Shown: positions 48,372-60,540, numbered from the stretch's first letter. The stretch is 64,000 nucleotides of DNA from Ailanthus altissimus (GCA_946807835.1 CAMPEX010000001.1:1813001-1877000); one strand, 5' to 3'. Program-made: numbers and translations. Notes: a model not told the origin generated them from the sequence alone.

Positions 48372-49330
48372 AGGTATTCTGCTCTATTGAGCCTAAGATT
48401 CTATCATTGGTTCATTTACATCTTGATTAAGTTCATCTAATTCAATCTTTCTACAATCTCCATGATCCATGAGAAATTATTTCTCTAGAAAATTAGTATT
48501 TCAAGCAATGAACATATTTCGTTCCTCAAGATCATATAACTGGTACCATTTGAATTCTTAGGATATCTAATGAACCGATACTTATATCCTTTAGGTGCAA
48601 GTTTATTATGTTGCATAAATTTTACGTAAGCAGGACAGCCCTAAATCTTAACATATTTAAGACTCCATTTCTTTTCATTCTATATCTCATAAAGAGTAGA
48701 GGGAACAACTTTCAATGAAACTCTGTTTAATATATGAGCAGCAATTTCTAGAGCATGACCTATAGATATTCAAGGAGATAAGCTGAGCTCATCATTGATC
48801 AAACTATATCCAATAAAGTTTGATTCCTACTCTCTAAAACACCATTGTGTTCTGGAGTACTTTGAGGACTATACTAGGTGAAAATTCCATTCTTCTTTAA
48901 ATAATCCAAAACTTTACTGTTCATGTATTCACTGCCTTGATCTGATCGAAGGCATTTGATATACATTCTGGTTTATTTCTCTACTTTGATTTAAAACTCT
49001 TTGAACTTTTCAACAGTTTCTTACTTACGTTTGATAAGAAACACATATCCAAATCGTGATAGATCAGTGATAAAGATAACAAAGTATCAAAAGCCACCCA
49101 TTGCAGTATGATTCATTGGACCACATACATCACTATATACAAATTTCAATAAATTGGCGACGCAGTGTCCAACACTAATAAATGGAGCTTTGGTCAATTT
49201 TTATTGAATACAGGATTCACAAACTGAATAAGGCTCTATGGTCAAATCAAGTATCTAACAATCTTTAACCAGATGGGTTAGAAGTCTCACACCTATATGA
49301 CCTAATCTCATATGCCACAATTTCATATCA
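48372..49330 (-). pseudogene. pol: Copia C integrase
   Basis: Minus-strand islands match the B and A2 integrases: an ELWHMRLGHIGV-like zinc-binding segment near 49260-49330, then CIQ, RSDQG-EY, and an end block before the RT. No long open frame remains. Confidence 0.7.
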
Positions 49331-49419
49331 TTTAAAGTTCTCGAGTTATTATCAGCATTCACCTGTATATTCATAATATTTCCTGCTATATCTAATATAT
49401 AATGGTCATTAATCAACTA

Positions 49420-49760
49420 TTAATCAGCTAATAAAATATTATCCAAATCATATAAATATAAGGAATGGTTTCGTACATACATATGATATCCCTCACTGTC
49501 CAATACAGGAATGAAAATAATTTGTCGAATGATGTTTGGCACATAATAACAATTATTCAATACAACAATTTTATTACATAGAAGAAGTAAATTAAAATGT
49601 CCAATAGCCTCGATTTGTAAGAAATCTTCATTTCCAATATGAAGTTGTACTTCTCCAGACTGTAACAGTCTAACTTTCTTCAGCCCTGTAACACATTGTA
49701 GATATGAGAGGGACAAGTAGTATCTAATACCCAGCCAGTATTAGCATCAAATGCTAAAGA
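49420..49760 (-). pseudogene. pol: Copia C protease and pre-integrase linker
   Basis: GWVLDTTCPSHIYNVLQG around 49750-49690 is the protease active site, with DTG changed to DTT. It is followed by VRLLQSGEVQLHIGNEDFLQ, LNNCYYVPNIIRQIIFIPVL and LDSEGY, the stretch preceding the integrase in this family. Overlapping frames show one shift near 49700. Confidence 0.83.
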
Positions 49761-50588
49761 AATGTCAATGATAGAAAAATGCATACCTGAAGGGGTCTTC
49801 TTAATCGTGGTAAGGTATTTTGGACAGTTCCGCTTCCAATGCCCATCCTCGCTATATTGGAAACATTTTTCTTTTGCTTTGTTCTTATGTTGGGGCTTGG
49901 ACATGTGTTACTTTTGAGGACCCATTTTATGTGCACTTTACTTTCTTTTTATTCTTCCTTTTAAACTTCTTATAATTCTTCAAGATAAAAAATGAAGCAC
50001 CATAAACATAGAGAGTCGTGCCCTATTTGGTCGTGTCCTCTTGTGCTGTTTTCAGCATATTATGCAGATCAGCATAAGTAGAGGTTAATCCTTGCATGTT
50101 GAAGTTCATGATGAACTCTGCAAATAACCCTGGAAGTGATTAGAGAATCAAACTGTTTCCTAATGTATTGCTCAGTGAGATATCCATGGTTTCTAACCTC
50201 ATAATATGAAATATAATCTTGAGGACATGGGGACTCACTGGACTACCCTCAGGTATTCTAGCTTGAAAGAGAGATTTTACAACTCGTATATTTGAACTTG
50301 AGTTCAGTCACAAAATAACTCATTTAGGTGGAGCATTATACTTTTAGCACTATCCATGTAGACATGCTCTCTTTTGAGCTCCAGAGACATTGACCCGAGG
50401 ATGTATGATTTGACTTTCAAATCATCATCTAACCATTTCTGATATGTCTTATTTTCTTCCGAAGAAGCATCATCAGAAATGGCTTGAGGCAGGCACTGAT
50501 CAATTACATATCCAAACTTCTCAGAATCCAGAACTATTCTGAGATTTATAAACCAGTCAGCATAATGTTTTGCAGTTTTGAGTTGGTG
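49761..50588 (-). pseudogene. gag: Copia C gag
   Basis: N-terminal part 50588-50304: QLKTAKHYADWFINLRIVLD, DQCLPQAISDDAS, SYILGSMSLELKREH. The central part (50300-49910) is frameshifted. The zinc knuckle at about 49875-49830 reads CFQYSEDGHWKRNCP, with the second Cys replaced by Tyr. T2 begins at 50589, so the apparent start codon at 50600 lies in T2 and is not the real gag start. Confidence 0.83.
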
Positions 50589-53371
50589 TGTAATATCCAA
50601 TCCCTAGTAGTAGTATTGGTGCCTAAATTTTGGTATAGAGCAATAAGACGTCGTAGGGTTAATCGATTTAAACCCTATTAGAAATAAATATTTTTTATGG
50701 TGCGCGTGAGATATATTAGACCTAATTTGATAATTTCACACTCGGTCAAAGCGTCGGACAATCCTAGAATATTTTTAGAATTTTTTCTCTATTGGCTTGG
50801 AAAAGAAATTTTTAATTTACTACATGAATTTTCATTTAAGGGTTATGCATGGAACAAGCCTTTTTTTAGAAACACAATCCATATGTTAGAGAATGGACCA
50901 ATTAGAGACAATTTCATAGACTGCCAAGTTGGAAGTCTAGTTAGTTCCTTTGACTATTCTAACTAAATTGTTAGAAAGGAACCAATTAAATCCTTCCACT
51001 TTAAACAAATGGCAATTTAGAAATTTTAAGTTAGTTGAGGGGCAAATTGGACTTTTGGGACAGCACTATATAAAGAGGAATTGTGTATAATTTTGGCTAA
51101 GTTAAAAATAAGTCATTTAGTGTATAAGAGATGAAAATTTTGGCCATGAGAGGAAGGGTGCTGCTATAGTAAAACCCAAAGTGATTTCATAATTTTTCAT
51201 GCTTGATCAAGCCAAAATAAAGCCAAATACAAGTTTCTAAGATCAATTGAAGCTTCCATTACTGAAAATCCAAGGAAAAGAGGTAAGAAAAGCATTGTTT
51301 TGTAATGATGAATGTGTGATTTTTCAAGATTGCTTCAATTGATGTTCTTGTGTGTATTCTTGATTTAGATTGAGTTGAATTCAAGTGTGGAGCTTAAAGG
51401 AGTCATCAAATTGAAGAAACTAGTAAGGTAAGAATTAGGGTTTTTGGTGACTTTGATGTAGAACCTTCAATGGGTTTTAATTAGGCCATTAGAATGAAAT
51501 TAGCTTGATTTTGATGCTATTGGAACAAGAAATTGAGAAAAGAAATGTGTTGGGTAAGTAGGCTATAATTCGGCTCTTAGGGGATTATAGGGCTTGAGTT
51601 GAGTTTTGGTTGAATTGTTGTGTATAAATGGTGCCTTATGTAAATTGAATGTATATGGTTGATGGAAAATAAAAAAATGAAGAAAAATGGGACATAATTG
51701 TCCATTTTTGAAAGGTGAAGGGCAATTATATTCGACCAAAGTCATAGAGTGTTTAAGCAATTTTCTAGGCGTCAGATGGCGAATTAGATAAGATTGAATG
51801 ACTTCGTAAATGAAAATCGAGAAGTAGTATCCATCCAGACTTTGTAAGCCGATTAGAGCACTTATTAGTTAAATGAGATTTTAGCGTTTATAGGGGTTCT
51901 AAATGTCATTTATGGCGTATAGGTTAAGAAAATCGAGACCGATAACGGAAGCAGAAGTTCGGAGTAAAATTGAGCTCGGAGCGGTTGTGAGTGAAAATCT
52001 GTCATTGTTTATCTTTCGTTTATTATATTTCCGCATATTGAAATTGTATGTTTTATGTGCTTTTAATGCATAAAGATGATTTACGATTTTAAGATATATA
52101 TCCATAGATCTGTATTTACGTGTTCGGTTTAAGAAATAGTTTTAAAATTTCTACATTAGTTTCAAAGGCCATTGGTACCCTCAGATTATAGTGGTGGTGA
52201 TGGTTTAAGACCCGGTCGGTATATCATGTACACATAGGCAGGTATTAGGGGGTGTGTCACTAACTCTGGGAAGTCAGGTTGTCGAGTTATGTGAATCGCT
52301 CTATGTGTGTCGGGTATTGTCTCGCTATATGTATGTGATGTAGGATTTCGCTACATAGCCATTGAGATGTATTGAGATGCCATAGTGGGTGTTGCTAGTT
52401 GAGATGCCCTATGACCTACTCACGTGTGCGGTGCTAGTTGAGTCGTTGCGTGAGTATAGAGCTTTAGGTGGTTCAGTTTAGAAAGAAAATGGCCGAGCAA
52501 GGACTTTAATAGTTTTCGATCTACCGATCACATATTATGTATTTATATGTACATGCTAGTTATTATGTCTTACAAATTTTGGATATTATTTTCCGAAGAT
52601 GTAAATAAAACCCGCTCGACAAGATTTCATCGGCATATGATGTTAGAAACCATCTTACAACTTTATACAAGTTTTAGAAGTATGATTTATGCATGTCTTT
52701 TAGAATTTAATATCTATGCAGAACTTTATTTTATTTGAAATCTTAAATGCACTCACTGAGCTCTTTTAGCTCACTCATTTTGTGTTTTATATTTTCTGTC
52801 CCCCTCAAGGTGCAAGCCTTGGTGTGCAAGTCCTTGATTCTCCTACTACTGATTAGTGACTTAGTTGGACGATCATTTTGTAAATGTAAATGTAATAAGT
52901 AGCACTCTTTTTGCTTTCTGCATAGTAGCTATAGGCTTGTGTATTGTACATATATTTTGAACAAACAATAAGAGATTTCAATTTTATGATGATCGTTTGA
53001 CGTTTTATTAGTATGCCAGTTTTATGATCAATATTGAAATTATTGAGTTTAAGTGGATTTGGTTTTGAAAAAGACTGAATGTCCTATTTGGAGATATTGA
53101 GAAGCTGTATTGAAATAGAAGTGTAATTTTATTGCAGGTTTGGTATTCGATTTTTACAAAAATAGAGGAAACTCTGCCTATCTTTTAAAAAAATTTAAAG
53201 AAGTCATTTTTACATATATTCCAGAATTTTCTCAGTAATAGCAAGAACTAAAAAGGAGTTCGCCTCGCAGAATTTCTCAACTTACATAGTTAAATTTTAA
53301 AGAACTTCCATCGGGATGCCCGGCAAGGCTGCTAAGATCTACAGTAAAGGGTCTCGGGGCAAGTCCTGTCA
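50589..53371 (+). repeat. T2: Tekay/Del-like gypsy solo LTR (2783 bp)
   Basis: TGTAATATCC...CCTGTCA, collinear with T1. Flanks TGGTG (50584-50588) and TAGTG (53372-53376) match at 4 of 5. TATATAAAG at 51067-51075 is a likely TATA box. It interrupts gag of C near its N-terminus. No internal coding region. Confidence 0.87.
51067..51075 (+). promoter_or_regulatory. TATA box of T2
   Basis: TATATAAAG, at the position of TATATATAT (24312-24320) in T1. Confidence 0.5.
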
Positions 53372-53633
53372 TAGTGTGCATCAAGGATACGAACTAATGG
53401 GTTGCTTGAAGCCATGTAATCTTGACAAGACAAAAGAAAAGATGTTAGCAGAATATTTCAATCGCTAATAAATAACGTTTTAGATCATGGTATAATAGTT
53501 ATATATTTTTTAATCTAAAAATGTCTTCCCACTGTTCTGCATAAACCCTTTAATCTCTCAAACAGGAAAATGATAGTTGTAGATTCCTTAAACTATACAG
53601 TGAGAAGTGAATCTCATTGGCATTTTACTTTAA

Positions 53634-53926
53634 CCTCACGCTGTAGCAATATTGGCCCTTGTAAACCCAGAAGGTAGACAAATCTTGTCAATTGCATCTT
53701 ATGCAACTCTTACCATTGATCCTAAATACACCTTATCCTCACGCTGTAGCAGTATTGGATAAGTGTATTCCAGAATAACTTGTTAATCATCAAATATATG
53801 TTACCAGTATAACCCTCACGCTGTAACAATATTGGGCCATACATTCATATATATTTGCCTTATCTCATATTTAACCGGCATAGGTTGAATCACCTCGACC
53901 AATTCCTCACACTATAGCAATATTAG
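53634..53926 (-). repeat. Four-copy leader motif, copy set of C (best preserved)
   Basis: Plus-strand copies start at 53634, 53737, 53814 and 53905 (steps 103, 77, 91). The first three read CTCACGCTGTAGCAATATTG with at most one change each. Confidence 0.92.
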
Positions 53927-54395
53927 AAAAGACCGATGTAAACTGTCTAATACTGTATTGACAAGACGAATCATTACATAATATTATCTCATAATACAAT
54001 ATTATTTAATCTAATTTAGAGCAATTTTTTTTAATTTAATAATTATTATAATTATTATTACCATTAACGATTATATTAAATTTTCACATCTCATACGAAT
54101 CTAATTTATAATTAGAATATTGTTTTATATAACCACAATTAACCCCCACCAATAAAGCTTCCATTGTGATGAATAAGCATAAACAAATATATATACAACA
54201 TTTAATACATTGATATAACAATTATAATTGTATTAAATGAACCTCACATGTAAAAATTTAAAATTGGAGTGTATTGTTCAAAATGATCCGCGTCAAAAGT
54301 TAAATGTTATAGCATTATACAATAAAATGCTTCAAAAATAAATTTTACTCTTTTTTTTTGTCTTCAACCTTAAGCAGCTTGGGTTTTTGACTTAT

Positions 54396-54645
54396 GAACG
54401 CTCCGGCGTTCAACAATTGAATGCCCCCGCATTCATCATTAAGACCACCCCTGCATTTATCATTAAGAATGCCCCGGCTTTCAACACTTGAACGCCTAGG
54501 CATTCTGTCCTTTTAACGCCCATATGTTTAGCACCTTAATGCCCCAGCGTTCACCGATGAACGCTCTTATGTTCACCAGTGAACGCCGCGGCATTCATGT
54601 TAACACATGAATGCCCTAGCGTTCAGTTCCTAGCGCCATGGCATT
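54396..54645. repeat. GC dyad minisatellite in the C leader
   Basis: About eleven units at a 22-24 bp step, most a 16-bp near-palindrome such as GAACGCTCCGGCGTTC (54396), GAATGCCCCCGCATTC (54419) and GAACGCCGCGGCATTC (54581). Consensus GAAYGCCNNGGCRTTC. A few units are degraded (54443, 54514). Confidence 0.9.
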
Positions 54646-54740
54646 TTTTTGACAGAAACCATTTTTCTACACTTTAAACACTTCGAAATGCAGTTTTTAC
54701 TATTTTTAGGCATTCTAAACACTTCATATAACATTCCAAC

Positions 54741-56950
54741 TATTAGAGTTTGTGCTTACGTGCTATACCTGATGTACATATACTTGTATATTTAGACATG
54801 TGTACATTCTCATTAAATTGATAATACCTATTAATATGGTACTATATAATGTAACATTACAGACATTGTATAATCTGAAATAGTTTAGATTTGATCTGAA
54901 CGAGTTTAGATTTGATCTAAAGGAGTTTAGATAAGGGCTCATAATTAGCCACACTAAGAGATATAAATGTTAAATGTTAGCACAGCTAATTATTAGCTGG
55001 TTATAATACTCAGCGAACATCTAAGAGTTGGAACCTTATCTGTAATGGGATATAGACCCGGGAATATACAAGTAACTATATAGTTGCAAGAGTTGCAATC
55101 AGGTGTTAGGAAATATTAGTTGCGCAAGTATGTTCTCGAACATTGTCCTTGATCTATTTCTGTAATGCAGGTCTATCGATGGATGCTTTTATATAGATCA
55201 TACCTATAGGGTATAGATGATTGTTCCTAGCTAACTATGAGCTTGAAGTTCGTATTGACATATGAGTATCTAGTTAAGACTGGATATAAGACAGACTCAC
55301 GAGGACCTCCGATAGACACCCAATGTAAGCCGTCAACAGAGGGTCCTCTCAAGTTAAGTAGTATACGTGGTCCTTTGACCTGAGTGCCACGATGGGCTTG
55401 TAAGTGATCCACCATACTTTGGTTCCATGCATGTCACAGACCTTTCATAGTGTGAGCGCTGGGTATGGTCCGATGCTTATGGAGTTCAGTGGGTATACAT
55501 ATGGGATCCGTCAACTCACATAAGGAATTAGATATCCAGATGCTTTGAGAATGATCTCAGAAAGTCTTGTGGCCATAAGCATTAATCCAAGGAAAGAGTT
55601 TCTGCCAGGGTGGAACAATATGGCAAAGGAGTTTGCACATATTATTCAATGAAATACAAGTTTGGAGATATGACATAGATAAGTACATGAGGATTTGACG
55701 GTGATAATCTATATCCTTACACATCTAGGATATCATGACGAAAGGACTATACGCATGCATTATAACCTCAACTTGTATGGTTTAACGCGCTGATTTGTAT
55801 ATCCGTGACATGTACGTAGGGTAATGTTTACGGACTCATGGAATAGTTTCATGTGACGAATCAGGAGTGGACCTAGGGAGTCCCGCGATTTGAAGTGTAC
55901 TCGTTGTGCACTGGGACAGCGTGGCGGATTAAATTATTTAATCCAGCGATATCCAGCATTACCATAGAAATATGTGCGTGTCTGTATTTAAGTGTTAAAT
56001 ACAACAATTAGTCAAATTGTTATTTGCTAATTGTATAATAACACGTGGCGCATTATGGACACTCGGTTGAGTTTACCTAAATGTGGGATTTGGTAGGACC
56101 TATTAAGAGTAGACTTTGTAACTATTTATGATGGGCAAAATGATTATTTCATACATTGATTATTTAATTATTAAATAATAAAAAATATCTCATTATTATA
56201 TATTATTTTAATATATAATATTATTATATTAAAAGATGACATATAGTTATCATCAATTTATTCTTTTTATATTATTATTTATTTATATAATATATACATA
56301 TATATATAATATGAGATGTGTGTGAAGGCGTGGGTGTGTTGTGTGTGTTAGACGGGAGAGGAAGAAAAATTCTTTTCATTTTTTTCCCTTTGTTGTCGTG
56401 AGATAGAGTGGAAGAAGGAAAATGGAAGTTGTTTCATTTTTCTTAGTGTGCTAAATGGAAAAATGAGAAGAAAAATTAAATTGTTTCATTTTTCTTCTTG
56501 TGAAGCCATGAAGGAGAAATGGGAAGTAAAATGGTTTTATTTCATTTTTCCTTCTTTAAGGTTATGTGAAGCAATTATGAATTACTTCAATACCCATTTC
56601 ATTTTTTTTAGAGAAAAGGAAAAATACACACAATCGGCCATTTTGAGGTTAAGAATTAATCCCGTGCTGAATTTTGGAGCTACTGTTCTAGCTTACCAAG
56701 TCCACTAAGTTGATGACTAAAACTGCCGACGAGTTGGTCTCCATGTAGGCTTAGAGGATACATGTTTATAACATTACACGTTCTAGTGATTTCTCAACCT
56801 TTTAAATATATTAATGTGATTAATATATTACTTATTGTGTTTATTGTATGATTTAATTCTTCCGCAACGTTAAAATATGTATGGGATACGTAATTTTTGC
56901 AATAAACACAATTGCATATACATACGCCCACGTATATTAGATCACCTACA
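54741..56950 (+). repeat. 5' LTR of copia D (2210 bp)
   Basis: TATTAGAGTTTGTGCTTACG to GATCACCTACA, then the primer site. The first dinucleotide is TA rather than TG, as also in the 3' LTR. A TA-rich run lies at 56180-56310 and purine-rich repeats of a TTTCATTTTTC word at 56380-56560. It matches 63167 onward. Confidence 0.87.
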
Positions 56951-56954
56951 AAAA

Positions 56955-56968
56955 TAGTATCAGAGCCA
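56955..56968 (+). other. Primer binding site of copia D (tRNA-Met)
   Basis: TAGTATCAGAGCCA matches the initiator tRNA-Met complement TGGTATCAGAGCCA with one mismatch. Confidence 0.85.
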
Positions 56969-57070
56969 TTTATGAGAAATTTGGGTGTTGTTTGAATGAA
57001 CAGAGTAAAAAGGCCCAGTGTAAATGGCGTGTTTCATATGTTGCAACAGTATGCCAAATAGAGTGCATAA

Positions 57071-57300
57071 GGCGCTGCAGTGCCAGAGGGTTGGCGCCAT
57101 AGCGCTGAGGGTTCGACCTCTTAGCACTGCAGCGCTAGAGACCTGGCACTACGGCACTGAAAGTTCTTTCTCCCAACGCTAGAGCACTGAAGGTTCTGGA
57201 ATTCGCGCCCTAGCAGTGAGGGATCGACATCGTAGCACTGGGGGTTCGACCTCTCAGTGTTGCAGCGAGGTATTCCGGAGCGGCAGCACTGGTGGTCTGA
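57071..57300. repeat. GC dyad block in the D leader
   Basis: Dyads such as GGCGCTGCAGTGCC (57071), GGCGCCATAGCGCT (57093), AGCACTGCAGCGCT (57123) and GGCACTACGGCACT (57145) recur at 21-31 bp steps to about 57290. It starts about 100 nt after the primer site. The sequence differs from the C array but the architecture is the same. Confidence 0.82.
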
Positions 57301-57319
57301 CCTTCACTGCCAAGGAGGG

Positions 57320-58663
57320 TGATAGGGGCGTAAAAGTACTAGTATGATTTATACCTAACTTTTGTATTTTACACCAAATCATAAATATTTGGCTATTTAA
57401 TTGTGGTTTTTGATCATAAATAGATGCATGATGAAAAATGTGATCCATAGAAACAAACGAGAGGCTAATCAAAAGTAAAACGAAGAAGTTACGCTCAAAA
57501 TACAAAGGGGGTACCAGGGGGCTGGATGCCGCAGCGCCCATGACTGAGAACCACCGTGCCCAGGTCAGTAGCTGAGCGCCGCAATGCCCACAACCCAGCG
57601 GCGCGACGTTAGTAGCGGGGAACAGTACCCTCATGAACAGTAACTCGTGGACAGTGTTTAAAAGAAAAAAATCTATAAATAGAAAGCCAAAAACCCTAAG
57701 AGGAAGGGGAGAGAATAAGAGAAAAAAGAGGGAAAAACTTAGAGAAAGAATTCACAACACAAGATCAAAGATCAAAGCCAAAGATTGAAGAACCAAAATT
57801 AAGATTCAAGCTTCAAGTTAAAACTGAGGGAGAAGCACATTAAAGAGTCACTTTGATTAGTTTTTTTTCTCTTTCTTTATCATTATGTTCTTGTTCTTGT
57901 TGATCTTTATGGATTGGTTTGATACTTTTGGTATTGTGATAGGCTAAATTGTTTATTTAGAGTTAGACTGTGTGAACTTAGTATGGATTTGGATTGTGTT
58001 AAATTTTAGTTTATGAACTTGATAAATTCAATTGATTCATTCTATCTTGTGTTTAATGCTTTTATTATACCTAATCAATATTTTTAATGATTGAGGAACC
58101 ATGATGAACTCGACAGAGGGATTCATGTGTTTAGATTAGGGTAGTTTGATGCATGATCATAGGGTAATAACTATGAGTTCCATCTATAATAGACATATAC
58201 CTATGTGGTATGTATAGTATAATTTAGACTTGATCATGATGAATTACATTCTGATTTGATTACCATAGACATATAGGTGATTGTTAGAATGTGTAATATA
58301 GTCACTTGACCATCGACAGAGGCTTGTGATGAGATTAGTGTCTAAGACAATCAATTGATATTAAAGGATTAACTAAGTGATTAATGAATCCAATGAAATA
58401 CTAGGGGACGAGTCAAAACCCTAGATTATCTTTATTTGTGAATTATACTCTTTGTTTTTGTTTAGTTAATTGATAGAATTAGATTAGTTAAATAAATGTC
58501 AGATTGTGATTTTCTGAATAAAAGTTAAGTAGGTATAATTTTAGTAGTTGATTTATAGAATTAGATTGCATAGTCCTTGTGGGATCAATATCTGGACTTA
58601 AAATTCTATATTATTTGATACGATAGCGTGCACTTGCGCTTAACTACTATAGCATCACAATCA
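57320..58663 (+). repeat. G2-type gypsy solo LTR (1344 bp)
   Basis: TGATAGGGGCGTAA to CACAATCA; homologous to 5744-7369 but with a single 142-bp unit. Flanks GAGGG (57315-57319) and GGGGG (58664-58668) match at 4 of 5. GC dyads at 57524, 57546, 57574 and 57596; TATA-like CTATAAATAG at 57673-57682. It lies inside the D leader. Confidence 0.9.
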
Positions 58664-58776
58664 GGGGGTACTATTCATTTAAACAGTAGCAAATGAACAT
58701 TATTTTATACTTTTCACATCTATAGTAATTGTGAACAGTGTTTTGTACAGTGTTTCAAAATTAATTTTGCATGTGT

Positions 58777-58874
58777 AGGTTTATGAGATATAGTGATAAA
58801 AGTTATTAGTCTACATTATAAACTAGGGTTTATGAGATGCAGTGATAAGTGTTATCAGTCTACATTATAAATCA
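58777..58874 (+). repeat. Two tandem 49-bp units in the D leader
   Basis: GGTTTATGAGATATAGTGAT and the similar text at 58827 repeat with a 49-bp period, each ending CTACATTATAAA. Not related to the 49-bp minisatellite at 41677. Confidence 0.85.
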
Positions 58875-59105
58875 GGATTAATTGTTTTTTGTTGGTAACC
58901 ACAATGAGAGCCTTACTGGTGGGGGTTAATGGTGCTTACATAAAAAAATTGATTAATTGATAATCACCCTCCCTATGAGATGGAGACCTTGGATAGAAAG
59001 AAAAATCTCTCTTAATCATATTAAAGAATATTACATTATAAGATAATGTTTTATTCTGATCTATCTTGTCAATACAGTGTTAAACGTGTCACGTCGGCCT
59101 TTTTT

Positions 59106-59396
59106 CAATATTGTTACAGCGTGAGGGACTTGGTCAGTTGGGCTTGGACTATACCGATTAAATATGAGGCAAATATATACAAAATTATTACCCAATATTA
59201 CTACAACGTGAGGGTAGTATCAGTAACATATATTTGATTATTGACAAGTTAATTTAGAATACACTTATCCAATATATCTACAGCGTGAGGATAAGGTGTA
59301 TTCAAGATCAAGTGGTAAGTGTTGCATGAGATGCAATTCACAAATGTTGTCTACCTGTTGGGTTTACAAAGGCTAATATTGCTACAACGTGAGCCC
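59106..59396 (+). repeat. Four-copy leader motif, copy set of D
   Basis: In sense orientation: CAATATTGTTACAGCGTGAG at 59106, then copies at 59192, 59269 and 59373 (steps 86, 77, 104). The frame is not kept between copies, so this is not a protein repeat. Confidence 0.9.
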
Positions 59397-59610
59397 AAGT
59401 AAAGTTCAATAGGATCTACTTCTCATTGTATAGTTTAAAAGAGTTTAAACTATCATCTTCCCGTTCAAGAGATTACCGAGATTATGTAAAGCAGTGGAAA
59501 GAAGTTTTAAATTAAAATATGTATAATTGTTATACCTATGATTTAAAAACTTTTATTAGCGATTTAATGACTATTCTGCTTACATCTCCCATTAAGTTTG
59601 GCTTATCAAG

Positions 59611-60005
59611 AACAATGGCCACTACGACCAATTGGTGTGCATAGTTGATGCAGCCCAACTTAAGGGTATTAGAAATTACTTCGACTGACAGATAAATCTC
59701 ATAAATGTTTTGGATTCAAAAAATCTTAGATTTATTGTTGATCAGACTTTGGCGTAAAGTATTTCTGATAATACCTCTCTAGAGGATAGAATAGAGAGGG
59801 TGTGACCCTCTTTGTTCAGGCTGCTTCATCTTCTACTCCAAGTATATCTGGTGAGACCAGATGTATGAGGAAAAGAAGATGAGCAGATACCCAGGATAAA
59901 TCCTCAGAGGCAACATTTATCCAAAGATTAACAAGAGAGCAATGTAGATGGAAAGTGTTTCCATTGTAGTAAGGTTGGGTATTAGAAATCCCAATTACCC
60001 TAAAA
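59611..60005 (+). pseudogene. gag: Copia D gag
   Basis: Starts near MATTTNWC (59611), then a shifted frame with QINLINVLDSKNLRFIVDQT, which aligns with gag of C (FINLRIVLDSEKFGYVIDQ). A large part of the middle is deleted. A knuckle GKCFHCSKVGY appears near 59960, with the His position Tyr. Confidence 0.78.
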
Positions 60006-60540
60006 ACCTTATAATTGTCAGGAAGACTCCCACAAGTTTATGTTTCATAAACATAGACATTTCTATGGCATATGATGTCAGTTTAAGTTAGGTATGAGAT
60101 ACCGTACATCCCTCTCATATATGCAATATGTTACAGAGATTGAGAGAGACTATAATGCAACAACTTGTAGAAGTAATGTTAAGAGCAGAAAATGGTGATT
60201 TCCTACAAGTTCAATTATTTAGGCAGCTTAACTTACTTCTTATATATAATACAATAGTTGTATTACATAATTAGTATAATATCCAAAACAGTATTTGATA
60301 AATTGTGTCCCTTCTTGTACTTGATGGTGAAGGATATCATATGAATATTATGAATTGTTCCTTATGTTCACATGATGCGAATGATGTTTTATTAGCTGAA
60401 TGTTAGTTAATAAATAGATATTTTATACAATTAGAAATATCTATAGATCGGAATCTTTAAACAATACAGAACTATGGTACAAAAGAATAGGTCATATAGG
60501 CGTGAGACGCCTAAACCATTTGGTTAAGAATGGTTGGATT
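60006..60540 (+). pseudogene. pol: Copia D protease and linker remnant
   Basis: Fragments in changing frames parallel C 49760-49420 (for example the text before the pre-integrase segment). NTELWYKRIGHIGVRRLNHL at about 60465-60525 marks the integrase zinc-binding start. The protease active site is not readable. Confidence 0.65.

Larger units (their letters stand above)
45951..54740 (-). mobile_element. Copia element C (antisense), interrupted by T2 and by D
   Basis: Minus-strand order from right to left is leader, gag, protease, integrase, RT, RNase H, partial 3' LTR. It is the same family as B. T2 sits in the gag N-terminus, and D is inserted in the leader at 54741, so the 5' LTR and primer site of C should lie right of the window. 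Its 3' LTR is much shortened. Confidence 0.83.
53372..54740 (-). other. Leader of copia C
   Basis: Non-coding. It holds the four-copy leader motif, an AT-rich middle (54000-54350) and the GC dyad array (54396-54645). It continues to 54740, where D begins; no primer site is reached. Confidence 0.65.

Noticed and set aside
54396..54645. CRISPR-like array of palindromic repeats
   Set aside because: Units are 16-bp dyads with 6-8 bp variable spacers in a plant retrotransposon leader; there are no constant direct repeats and no cas genes.
57254..57634. A 126-codon minus-strand frame across the D leader and G2 LTR
   Set aside because: It crosses an insertion boundary and a GC dyad block; composite by chance.
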